From Chrysomallon squamiferum (taxonomy: Eukaryota > Mollusca > Gastropoda > Neomphalida > Peltospiridae), in contig CM022678.1 in assembly GCA_012295275.1 (NCBI GenBank), forward strand, positions 8,009,316 through 8,073,315: a DNA stretch of 64,000 nucleotides, written 5' to 3'. Numbering within the stretch: the stretch's first letter is position 1; the number at the start of each line of letters is the position of its first letter. Positions 39,063 to 50,805 of this stretch are shown in pieces. The notes under the pieces are model-generated. The model searched no databases and had not been told where the DNA came from. It worked only from the letters and a program-made list of their open reading frames with translations. A program made the position numbers and the translations under genes.

Positions 39063-39740
39063 ATAATAATAATAATAATAATAATAAAATAACAACAACA
39101 ACAATTTTTCTATAGAGTAGACATGATTAATCACACAGTAACCACACATTTATAATTCTTCGTGGACATAAAAAAATAATAATAAAGTGTACATTTTCAT
39201 ACAGCGAATTTATTTCGTTTGTGTAGCGAGGTACTGGATGATTGAACGTATTTAGAAATATGATATCAAACACCAAATTTAAAGGTATGTTGATATATTT
39301 ATTTTCTACGTAATTTAGCTATTAATTCTCGCGAACGACTCTAAACAAGGTCAGAAACATAAGCTATATATTTGGATCAGTGAACACATTTGGAAATACC
39401 ATGTCTATCTAGTGACATCTAGGTAAAATAAACAAATAAAAATAAAAATAAAGAAAACAACAAGAAAAAGAAACACTATATATATTTCGTCTCTCATATC
39501 TCCATTTAATTTAATAACAACAACAACAACAACAACAACAGTGATAATATTATCGAAACATAAAATAAAATAAAATGCTTCGATTCCTATAGTTTCTCTC
39601 GGATGAAATAATACAACTCATAGTTCGACTTTTTAATCTAATAACTTTAACAGTTCTACGTGTTACTCATTTTTATGAGGCTGTACGAGTTGAAAATATC
39701 ACAACTATCAGCCGATACATAACAATAAGGAAACAGAAAC
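37900..39740. repeat. Duplicated spacer block with empty Tc1 site
   Basis: Positions 38010-38190 match 42700-42920, and 38390-39480 matches 40080-42480 once the Tc1 element is removed. The uninterrupted target of that Tc1 element is at about 38648-38672. Microsatellites: (ATT)n at 38760-38848, (CTA)n/(ATA)n at 39029-39087. A related short block (tatcagccgatatataacag) recurs near 24270, 37980, 39710 and 42690. No gene seen. Confidence 0.75.
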
Positions 39741-40033
39741 TTGCACTTGAATAACAGATTTCCAAACTTCGTAACATGATGCTACCTGAGCCCATTCTTT
39801 TAGAGTCAACTTTCTTTGCATCTTAATAGGGTTTTTGAATTTTAAACAAAATAATTAATCTGAAAAGAAAAACAATAATACTTTTAAACAAAATATCATC
39901 TGAAAAGAAAATAACAATCTAGATTTAATTTTCATATATTAAATAACATACATGAAGGAATTGAGAAAAAAGTAACTGCAAATTAAAACATTATGAACTG
40001 TTTAAAATAGGGAATGACTTTTCAATCACCCTG
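39741..40033 (-). mobile_element. Mariner-like element, 5' fragment
   Basis: On the minus strand it begins with an inverted-repeat-like CAGGGTGATTGAAAAGTCAT, then an AT-rich leader, then an ATG at 39821 opening MQRKLTLKEWAQVASCYEVW, which fits the N-terminal helix-turn-helix region of mariner transposases. The frame is lost at about 39744, where the spacer repeat begins. It is therefore a truncated copy lacking the catalytic domain and the other end. Confidence 0.6.
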
Positions 40034-40248
40034 TGTATATACATATATATATATTTGTATGTATATATAAAGGTGTATAAGGGATGTTACCTAATAAGGC
40101 AATGCAATACTCTTATTGCGTAACAACAGTATAAACATATTCATGACTATAACCCCTTACTATATATACGTGCACGCCAGGATATAGTGTATTTTATTAT
40201 AAATTACTTATACATTGAAATGCTGAGTTCTACTGACAGAATTGAATA

Positions 40249-41653
40249 TATACTCTAAAAAAGAAACGCAAAAGTAGATTTTATTGACACTGGGAATATC
40301 TAACTAATGGATCAACAGAAAGCAGCAGAATGTTCCCCTTTAGCACACACTTTCGCAATTCATTAATATTGATGGTTTTACATGGAAAAGGTTTAAACAG
40401 TATAATATCAATACCCTGTGTGCCCATCGTGGGAGTCCAGAACTGCCTGACATCTCCTTCCCATGGCAGTGATGACATTACGAATTTAATCTTGTCGAAT
40501 GGTGGCCCACTCTGTCTGTAGTAATAATGCCAACTGAGCTCTATAGGGTTCACATCCGGAGATTTTAGAGGGCCAGGGCAAGACCTGAATGTTACTGTTG
40601 TGTAGGTACGCTGTTGTGAGTCTGGTTGTATGTGGTCTTGCATTGTCGTGCTGGAATACAGCGTTACCATTATTCGTACTTGGAGCGACATGTGGCTGCA
40701 AAATTTCATCTCGGTATCTCTGTGCCGTTAAGTTTCCTTGGATGTGAACCAGGTTGGCCCTGTCAGTGTGTGAGATTGCTGCCCACACCATCACCCTACC
40801 ACCGCCAAATCTGTCCGCTTCCTCTATGCAGTTTGCAGCAAAACGTTCACCACGACGTCTGTCAACTCGACATCTTCCATCAGCTCGACGAAGCAGAAAT
40901 CGAGCGTCGTCACTAAACCAGACAGTTCTACATCGTAACTGAGGCCAGACTGTGCACTTGACACCACTGACGTCGTAGTCGGCGATGTTGTCCAGTCAAA
41001 ACGGCTCTTCTTACAGGACGTCTGGCTCAAATACCTGCCTCGAGTAAACGATTGCGCACTGTCTGGGCGGATATATTCTACGCAGTACTGGTATTGCTGA
41101 AACAGCAGAGATTGCAATGGTGTTTCTTTCCCGTAGATAAAGTACCCGTATGTAGCGGTCCTGGGACCTTGTGGTTACACGTAGTCTACCTGATCTGAGA
41201 CGGACACGTGTTGTTTGTTGTTGCTGTGACCGATACCACAATCTCAAGATGGTGCTTGGGGATGCATGGAACACCCGGGCTACGGCCGAGAAGGATTCGC
41301 CAGCTTGTAAACGGCCAATAGCGTCGTTTCGTTGCGGTTCACTCAGTCGTGGCATTTCTTTGATGTTGGGTCAGAACAAAAACAACGAACAGAAGTTTTC
41401 GAAAACCTTGCATTTTTATAACCCTCGTGTTCAAGTTTCATGTGCCGCACGTGCACATGTACTAGTAACGTGGTTTGCATGCGAGAACGTTTTGGCTAAT
41501 AAACGATCATAGCCTTTATTTTGTGTTACCTGCTTTTTGGCGACTGTAACGAAAGTCATTATTCATAGTTTGTATATGTCATCGATATGTGTCAGTTTAC
41601 AGTAGTTATCTGAGAAATGAACCATTTTGCGTTTCTTTTATTGGGAGAGTATA
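40249..41653 (-). mobile_element. Tc1-like DNA transposon, degenerate
   Basis: An element of about 1.4 kb. The left end tatactctaaaaaagaaacg and the right end (reverse complement tatactctcccaataaaaga) form imperfect inverted repeats sharing the aaaagaaacgcaaaa core, and both abut TA. It encodes a Tc1/mariner-superfamily transposase on the minus strand. A paralogous uninterrupted site at about 38648-38672 confirms the boundaries, since the flanks gacagaatt and ttaatatattat adjoin there. Confidence 0.9.
40281..41355 (-). pseudogene. Tc1-like transposase, broken
   Basis: The N-terminal DNA-binding part starts at 41355 (MPRLSEPQRNDAIGRLQAGE, then SAVARVFHASPSTILRLW), two helix-turn-helix-like segments. 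The catalytic core follows in other frames. The first Asp is in WFSDDARF (about 40900) and the second in FQHDNARPH (about 40650). The region of the third acidic residue reads SPDVNPIEL only after a further frameshift near 40570. Tail motifs resembling RRCQAVL and GGHT lie near 40440-40470. At least two frameshifts and several stops mean no functional transposase is made from this copy. Its GC content is higher than that of its surroundings, as expected for an insertion. Confidence 0.9.
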
Positions 41654-43640
41654 TTTAATATATTATATATTTAAACAATATTTATCTGGAAAACGAAATC
41701 AATTTGATTTCGAAGCCTTCATAATTTTCTTCTTCTTTTTCTTCTTCTTCTTCTTCTTCTTCTACTTCTTCTTCTTCTTCTTATTATTATCACTACTACA
41801 AGTACTATTACTACTTTTATTATTCAGTTCCATCGTCGAAGAAAATTATATTTGTGTCATCCAGTTCTAACTGGTCTTAACAAATCTTACGATCCAGTTT
41901 CGTAAATTTCTTTCTTATTAGCCAAGCAGCATTTGTAACGTGTTGCTTCGTTTGCATCTTTTATAATAATATATATCAATACATTATCCATGTATCAAAG
42001 TAATATTTCATAGGAACTTTATACGCTTATTAAATTTAGCTCTTTCGCGAACGTGATTAAACAAACTGAAAGTAAATATGACTAATTTTCGTGCAGTTAG
42101 AAAAACTCGTCCACTCATCTCTGTGTATGAATTGGTTTCTTATCGTGATGCCGTTTTAGGGGCTAATAATAATAACAACAACAACAATTTATCTATTTAG
42201 TAGACATGATAAATCAAATAGTAACCACGCATTTGTAATTTTCGTGGAAATAGAAAAATAAAGTGTACATTCGTTCAGCGAATTTATTTCGTTTGTGTAG
42301 CTAGACACTGGATGAATGAATGTGATATCAAATACAAACTATGTTAAATACATAAGCTATATATTCGGATCAATGAACACATTTTGAAATACCATGTCTA
42401 TTTTGTGAACTCGCTATCAAGGAAAAAACAATGTTTATATATATATAAATATATATATATGTTACGTCTCCATTTATTTTAATAATAACAATACAACAAG
42501 AACAACACAATAATAATAATATCGAAAAATAAATTAAACTGCTTCGGTTCCTATAGTTGCTATCAGTGTCACTCGGATGAAATCATCCTAACCAATGTAC
42601 AACTCACATCTCTACTTTTTAATCTAATAACACTAGGACTCACAGGAGTTCTACGTGTTGATAACTTTTATCAGCTACAAATATCACAACTATCAGCCGA
42701 TATATAACAGTACAGAAGCAGAAACGGGTGTGTGAAGTTATGTCTTTCAAACATACAAGTTATATGGCGAGTAAAGAGACCCGGATGATGTAAGAACTAT
42801 TTGTAGAGCTGTTTGTAGTGAAATCGTTCCTTTTTCTGTTAGTATTAATTTGAGGAATCACAGCTGTATAGTGTTTGGGTCAGAGAATAATCAACGAAAT
42901 GACCTGCCTCAAAATTTAAAATTTAACTGTACAAAAATAAAATAGTGAATAAAACACAATAATTAAAAAAAAAAAAAAAAAAAAATAAAAAATCTTTGTG
43001 TTATCTTTATATAGTCTAATTTTTATTAGGCCATCAAAACTTTGCCAAAGATTTACATGTTTTGCCGTTTTTGAAGTTAATTTGTTATGTTATTTGCTTC
43101 CTGGTTATTTGTCTATTACACTTCCTTGTAGTAATAATTTCATTTATCAGTTAACTATACCTGAATCATAATTTAATGGACAAGTAATGAATGGTATTAG
43201 TTAAATATAAAGTACATGATCAAATACAAAATTTAAAGCTATCTTGACATTTTTATTATCTTCGTAGTTTAGTATTAATTTTCGCGAAAGTAATTAAACA
43301 AAGAGAAAGTACACAAGAGTAATTTTCTTGCAATTAGAGAAATATTCGGATCAACGAAAACATCTTGAAATATCATGTCTTCTGAACTCGCTTTGTAGAA
43401 AGGAAAAGAAAAATGATTCCATTCTTATATTGGAAAATAAGTGAATTAAAAACATTTGCTGTAGCAGAAGAATAGGAAAACTATGGAGAAATTTGTTTTC
43501 TCTTCAATCATCAAAACAAATTACGGCAACATTGTTTGACTCTTGGTTGCAGAATGAAATAAAATCTGTTTGTAATTCAAAGAAAGTTTTTTTATTTCTG
43601 ACGTTAGAATGTTTAAAAGTGTAAAAAAAAATTAAAATTA
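41654..43640. repeat. Duplicated spacer block after Tc1
   Basis: Continues the paralogous block (41654-42480 against 38665-39480; 42600-42920 against 37930-38190). It contains a CTT-rich tract at 41730-41790, (TA)n near 42440 and a poly-A run at 42966-42985. The many short open frames are low complexity; no gene recognised. Confidence 0.7.
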
Positions 43641-43648
43641 GACATAAA

Positions 43649-43833
43649 TCATGGTTTGACTACAGATTTTACAACCAAAGGAACAATGATTCTTAACAAT
43701 TTTAATTTTCTAGTATTTCTATCGTGCCCAGTCAAGAAGAGATCAACAAGAACTCCGGTAGCGACAATAACATCCTCAGGTGTGATTACATTTTGTCCAT
43801 CCACATCATCATGGCTGAACCATGTTATCTTGT
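43649..43833 (-). CDS. KITW-type 3'-terminal exon, copy 3
   Basis: Third copy, reading KITWFSHDDVDGQNVITPED and FLTGHDRNTRKLK. The stop of copy 1 is lost and the frame runs 16 residues further to VVKSVVKP. Immediately upstream (43890-43950) is a KQYGVTVLGY segment like the orphan exon at 23969-24081, here joined without a recognisable intron donor. Product unknown. Three copies with three different C-termini suggest relaxed constraint at the end, or pseudogenes. Confidence 0.45.
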
Positions 43834-43939
43834 CTGCAGAACAGAATAGTGTAATGGAATAACGTGTTAAACTATTGCAGATATGATATCCAAGAACAGT
43901 AACTCCATATTGTTTAATGGTGCTCTGACTGTTAGCAGA

Positions 43940-46500
43940 CGGCAAATGATGTGAACTGTTAATTTTTTCATTTGAAACCATATGATTGAACAGTATCACT
44001 GGCTTAGACATATGAGTGTGGTATGTTACTCTATGTTTGTATACACAAAACAAAGAACTACGATTATATTTTTGCAGTGTTTGGAAGAAATCCTTTGAGA
44101 CATGATACTTTCGTTGGTGATAGTTACCACTGTTGTAGAATTATATGTATCCATGAGTTCTAAAACTGAGTTGCATGTACTTCCAGACAGATATATTAAT
44201 TACACGAGATACTAATGACTGTATTAAGAATTTGATTGTTAGTTTTTTGTTTACTCAACACCAATTTTGTAATAACATTCGTCATCAAGTATCTAGTCAT
44301 TTGAGTTATTTCATACACACAGTGTACACAAACATGTACATACACATTAAGATATTTTGTTTCTTCCAGATTTTACTACTTGAATTACATTTATTTATTA
44401 AATGTTTGAGTGATTTTCATGTTTTCTCAACATCAAAAATAATAATAGAGGTTTTTTTCTACATTGAGTGCTTTACCAATTTCTTTTTTAAACTGAAATA
44501 AGTTATTGTTAAAATGTTGTACAGGGACGAGTCAGTTAGTTATAATAATTAATTCATATCATTACATGTTGATATTTCATACATTTTAAAACAAATTATT
44601 TACTTGATTATTTGCTGATTATTTCTCGTTATAGTTAAATTATGTGGTAACTTTTGCCGAGTTTCGTATGAACTCCTGAATGTTTATGATTTACCTTGTA
44701 TTCTTGATGACATTAGTGTTGTGGTATACATATTTAAAACAACAATGCTGCTAGATCTTACAATTTGCTGATTTATTATTTTTTACATGGGGATTAATTA
44801 TTTTCTTGTGCTGTTTTGGTATTTAAAGTCACTATGGATTTTACTGTCAAACTGAACCACAGGAATTACTCTATTTATCTTTTGCTGAATGTACTGTTAA
44901 ATTTTACTGACATATACATTTCTTTTCTTTTGCTGATTTTACTGTGAAATAGATAAAAAAACATATTTATATTTTTTCTGATTTTATTGTCAACTTGATA
45001 AAATGGTGTTAATTTGTACTATATTACAGTTTTGTTGATATTTACTATAAGACTGAAAGTGCTATTAATTTTTATTACATTAAATTTTTGGTTTTGCTGT
45101 CAGATTGATAAAATGCTTCTATTCTGTTTACTTTTAGCTGACTCTACTGTTAAAACGGTTTAGTAATAAATTTACTGCCTTAAAGTCTTTTTTCCTGTTT
45201 TGCTTTTTCTCTGGTGTTGGTTAACAGATTGTATCATGCACGAATAAATAAATATTTGTTTAACAACCATGCGACAGATAAACTACTAATGTGTTAATGT
45301 TCTTTATGAGCGTCTTTTTGAACACAGTGGGACTGAAGATTGATCCCACAGCTAGTAGCATCTCAGTCCAACAATATAGTCTGTTAGTGATAAAAGAGAA
45401 GAAACCTGATTACTTAGTTCTAAACAAGTGTTTCTATATTGACACATGCTGTTATAGCTTTTTATAAACATCTGCTGGGTATGTGGTTGGAACAGGAAAG
45501 AAAACGGCAGGTGCTGGAAGGACAATTGAAAATGTATACATGTATAATTTATTTTTACCTGGTTTAACCAACAACACAGGTAATCTAGAGCTACCAACTA
45601 TAAACAGATAAAGAAACACTTTATAAAATGACTAAGTCTATTATTCTTGTACATTTCCATTTTACAGAATATATCTTTTGTCCTTTTAATACATTATGAT
45701 TATCTTGTCAATACAGAAATTAGTTGAAACTGCGTAGATTTTGCTTGCTCACATTAACCATGTACAACCATATTCCAATTTCTCAGAAAGTTATGATTAA
45801 AAATCTTGTAAAATATCAAAAATGATTTGTGAAAAAGTTGTTATAAAATTAATTACATTTTTGCAAAATTAAAAACTCTAGTTTAAAAGTATAATAAATA
45901 AATAATATTAACAATTCTATATGTTACTCACATATAAATATTTCCTTACTGTATTGACAAGACAATGTATTAAAAGAAGCACAATTTATAAGAAAAAAAA
46001 AAAAAAAAATTCTGAGGTTAGAATTTTGTTAGAGTATAAACAGATAATCTTCAAGACATGATCTCTAAATTGTAGGAAAGACAAATAGAAAATTTTCAAA
46101 GATCAACCCATACATAACAGACTGTTTGTTTCTGTGTTGATCACCCCACTTTTCTCAATCAGTTCAGTAACCACAGCAAACAATCCCAGTTTGAATACTG
46201 CATAGTTCACAAGTTTTCAGGTAAATGTGTTATTCAGAAAATGATACCTGAGAAAACAATAAGTAATAGGAACAAAATCCTGCAGATAATATGATAATAA
46301 CATATATTTGTGAGCTGTGATCATTAGAATATAGGCAGACAGAAGAAATGTTTGTTAAAATTTCAAAAACAGGGAGGGTTATATCTTGTAAACTACTTGT
46401 GTGGTCATGCTAAAACTGGAAATATCAGCTTCTTCTATGCCAGTTATTTTTACTACCCTAACTTCAGATCTTAAATAACAGAATCGTATCTTGAAGATTA
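43940..46500. repeat. Segmental duplication block, copy 2
   Basis: Matches 25165-27250, with about 530 extra bases at 44540-45090 rich in TTTGCTGATTTTACTGT-like stretches. No coding features recognised. Confidence 0.8.
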
Positions 46501-47290
46501 TTAAATTCCAGAAATAAATTGTTAGTAATGCAATGAAAACTATTTACAAACATAAGAAAATTTTAAAATGTAAAACAAAAATTAATAAATAAATAAATAA
46601 ACTTTACTAGACCAATTGAAAAAAAAGAAAAGAAAAAAAAAACATTATGGAAAAAAATTTATAAATCTTAAACTTACAGTAGAGAAAAATATTTGAATGT
46701 TTTCAATAAAGACATCAGTAAATATCCAAAAATGAATTAAAAAAAAAAAATTATAAACAAAATATAAAAAAAAAAAAAAAAAAAAAAAACAAATTACAAA
46801 AACCTAGATAAGAAATGTAACAGAAAAAAATGCAACCTACTGCACAATAATGATAAAAAATTACACACACACTCTTGTATCAAAGTTTTACAAATCAGAA
46901 ATAACTTTTAACAAGACAAAAAATGATAAATAAAATAAGTACAAAAAAAGGAAGAACTTATATTATCATCAGAATAAACAAATGTTATACCTTTCTGAAT
47001 TTATTTTAACATTAAATGCCAATTTTGAGTTTGTTAATCCCAGTGTTTCTTAGTTTAAAATAAGTGTTTTCTGAATTATGTAATTCACTACATAGAATAT
47101 AAACTACATAGAATATAAAATGATGAATAGAAACAAATTTAGCAAAGATGCACTACTGAGGTTTCGTCACAATAAAAAAAAACTTTTTCAGCAGTTTGAA
47201 CATATGTTAAATACAGAATCTGTATCACTTTACTAAGAACAATAACAAAAAAAACCTTCAAAAAAATAAAAAAAGCAACAATTACAATAA
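46500..47290. repeat. 3' flank of K4, shared with K3 flank
   Basis: Matches 28700-29720, including the aaaaacctagataagaaat stretch and agcaaagatgcactactgag. It has poly-A runs at 46742-46790 and no gene. At about 47310 it switches to sequence shared with the first 400 bases of the window. Confidence 0.7.
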
Positions 47291-47477
47291 TAGATAAACC
47301 ATAGTAATTAATAACATGTTCAATCCAAGCCCCACACTGCTGAATCATTAAAGTTGTTGACATATCTCTTGGAATTCTCCTAATTTCTCACCTGATGTTT
47401 TCCACAGAACTCCGTAAAATCCCAACTTCTTGTGGACCTCCACTGCAACTGTTCCAAATGAGTCCTAATGTCCTGCT

Positions 47478-49620
47478 ACACCCAACCATTCACCTGAAAA
47501 TGGAAATAAAACATTAATTTCTCTGGAAAAATAAAAGTCTTTAAAATTAAACTGCTTTTTCTGGACTGCCCTGTAAAATAAATCAGATTGTTGAAATGAA
47601 AAAAAAAAAAATCTTGATAATAAACTCATAGCAGAGAAAAATGTTTAAATTTTCTCATATCTAAAAACCAATAAAATTAAAATTTGAGAAAAATTACACA
47701 ATTTTTATTTACCACTGAAAATTTTCTTTATATATATATATATATGTAATAGCTTCAATAATAACAAATATAATTAAAAAAAATTAAAACTCATGCTAGT
47801 CTCTCTAACACACACACACACACACACAAACACACAGAGTTTCTGTATTTTGGTAGTTAAGTTTAGTCAGAATTTTTAAATAAAAAAATGGTTCAAACCA
47901 TCAGGGTCTCCATCAGCTAAATACTTCTTAACATAGACAACAAGCTTTTTGCAACATGCTTCCATGAATCTATTTTTGCCGATACGCTCCCATGTAAGTG
48001 CTGTAAATAATAATGATGATGATAATAATAATAATAATAATGAAACAATAAAAATTAAAAATAAATAGAATGAAAGAATATGCAAGTATGTAGGTTGACA
48101 GAAATTATTATGAAAATAGTTCAAATAAGAATATTTTATTTAACATTAAAAACATTTTGTATTTACAAGCATATACTGTGATTTGCAATTCTTTTTTACA
48201 TTGATTATCTTGCACTCCTTACATTTTGAACTAGCATTAAAAATTTCATACAGCCATAATTAATTAGCCAATAAATAAAACTATACCTATAACAAAATCT
48301 ATTATCTGCTGTTGAATATAACATGGTAAAAACGAAACATATATAGTAGTATTTGTATGTACATTTGATCTATATTGTTTCTGGATAGCATAAGCAGAAG
48401 AGCGATTATTAAAAAGAATAAATCAATTTGTAATAATAATAATAATGTATTTGTTCTCACCTTTGTCTAAATATTCCATGTGAAGATAGAATTTTTTCAG
48501 GCTCCTTCTAAATAGAAATAATTGGGGAAAGACAAAGGAATCGTTCAGATCGGACAGACATTTTACTTCATTTAGGTTATTAACTGCCACCTGAAATTAA
48601 CAAATGAAAATCACTGTCTGAATAAATGGATGGATATTAAAACAGGAATAAATGAAGAGAATAGACAAATAAAGGGATGAATATGAATAAAATGATTAAT
48701 ATTAAAGGAGGAACAAATGAATAAAGAAATGAATAAAATAATAACTGATCAACAAAATCACCATTCCACAAATATTACTAGGTGGTATGTTTAAGCATTT
48801 CCTATAAAAGTCAAAGTTCAGAAGAGGAAATTCAATGAAAGGACTATATTAATAAATAATAGAAACTTTTCTATACATCTTTCAATTGACTAACCAATAA
48901 AAATTAAATGTTTTATTTATTTACAGTAACTCACCATCTTCATAGCATGTCTTTTTCTAGTGCGAATATCTTTAACTTCAAAAACAGTAGCAGTTGTTCC
49001 ACTATAACCAACAGGTCTAATCAGTTTAAATTGTTCATCTTGCTCATAGTTTCCATTTTCCAGAGTTACCTGTAAAAACAATGACATCATATTCACTATT
49101 CCATTTTAACTGTACATATTCAGCCAATTTTCTTATAAACAGATGTCAGATATTAAATAACAAGATATTTATTCCACTGTACATGTAATTTTCTCTAACC
49201 ATCAAAAACATCATCAGTGCTGATATGATATTTTTGAAAAAACAATGACATCAAATGATCAATCTTATATTTATTATTTTCAGTTTTCTTATAAATGGAC
49301 TTTAGATATCAAGTAGTAACATATTTCTAGGTTTTACATGTAATTTAAATTATACATACTCGTGTAATTCTTTCTCACTCACTCTTTCATACACAAACAA
49401 GCAGACAAACACACAGCCTCACTCACAAACATTATATCTCATTAATTATGAAAGAAATTTAAGATAGAAAATTATTTTTATGGTTACCATTGAATCGTTA
49501 AGAACAACACAAGCAGCAGAACAGTTTTTCTTGAAGTCCAATATCGACATTATCCTCTTTTGCAGAACTTCATCTGAACTGAGTTGCTTTACAAAGCAGG
49601 GTCTTGGCATTGTGCTCAAA
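47478..49620 (-). pseudogene. Kinase-like gene K4, decayed fragment
   Basis: A paralogue with the exons 49488-49620 (STMPRPCFVKQLSSDE, VVLNDSM), 48936-49069 (QFKLIRPVGYSGTTATVF and HAMK), 48461-48590 (LNEVKCLSDLND, LHMEYLD) and 47899-48000 (ALTWERIGKNRF, ending ADGDPD). The last exon aligns with the HRD exon of K1-K3, but HRDLH has become DGDPD. No DFG exon, no C-lobe exons and no 5' exons are recognisable. A possible end exon lies at about 47466-47493. The exons keep splice sites, so transcription may persist, but the product could not be an active kinase. Confidence 0.55.
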
Positions 49621-49689
49621 CTAAAAAATAAAACAAACAACAAATTCTTGTTCAACAGGTGGTCATATATCCACAAACCAACTTAAGCT

Positions 49690-50774
49690 GTTCCTTCGTG
49701 TATTGTGATAATCTGTAAATAAAATTATCTAAATATGAAAACTGACAAACATGAACGATTTATTTAAACAATGTTTTTAATGTAGAACTTGAAATGTTTC
49801 AATAAGCAATCTAAAATGCTAAACTGTCTTTTTCTTGTTGTATTTTTTTTTAACAAAAATACATAACTGTATATATACATATATAATAATATATGGAGAA
49901 TAGAAAAATAAGCACCACTGCTTCCTATTCTGTAAAGGTCAGATTATGTAATTTTTTAAAGTAATTAGTGGTAAGTGCTAGCAAGATAGATTAAGATGAC
50001 TACTGGGTGATCTTGTTAGCACTGGGGTTTGTATGGTCAGCTGCCATTTATTTTTAATATGCTAGCACACAATTTATTAAATGTCTTTGCATAACTTTAA
50101 GTAACAGTGGTTACAATGTATAATAATTTAATGGGGTCTGCGTTAGTTTTCACATGGAAATTTAAAAGTAAACACAGCTGATACATGTTACTTTTGTTCA
50201 GGTGGCGACACTGGTTGTGTGGGGTAAGTGTTACTGACATCATTACTTACTGCATATGTTTAATATTTATTTGTAATTGTTAATTAACATATGTGGTAGA
50301 AATTATTACAGATAGATTAGCAGGGTATTACTATCAGTATTGGTACATCAGGTGTTTATAATTATTTTCTTTTATTCAAAACATCAGGGTTTTTAATTTT
50401 TCAGAACTGTGATTTGTTTTATGAACCTGGTCAGTTTGTCCTCCTTGGAGATGCCAGAGTTACCATGTGGTATATCAGGAATTAACTAATATTAAAACCT
50501 TTGAATTGGAAACTCCGTCTTGTTTGTTATTCCATTAGACAGTGATATATATAATAATGTGTCTGTGTATATATTATAATTATAATTTATACCAACCTAT
50601 CGGATAATCACAAGATCTGCCTGCCTTGCTCCCCATTACATATATATATATATTTATATATATTAAGTTGTCTCAGTAATAATAAGAAAAACATTGTTAT
50701 TTCAAAACAACGCGATTGTAGCTATTCTCAATATTATATTTGGCGACACCAGTATCTGAGTATGGCGAGGAAAC

Positions 50775-50805
<31 letters not shown>

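Noticed and set aside
40626-41512. Plus-strand open frames over the Tc1 element
   Set aside because: They are antisense to the transposase; motifs such as FQHDNARPH are on the minus strand.
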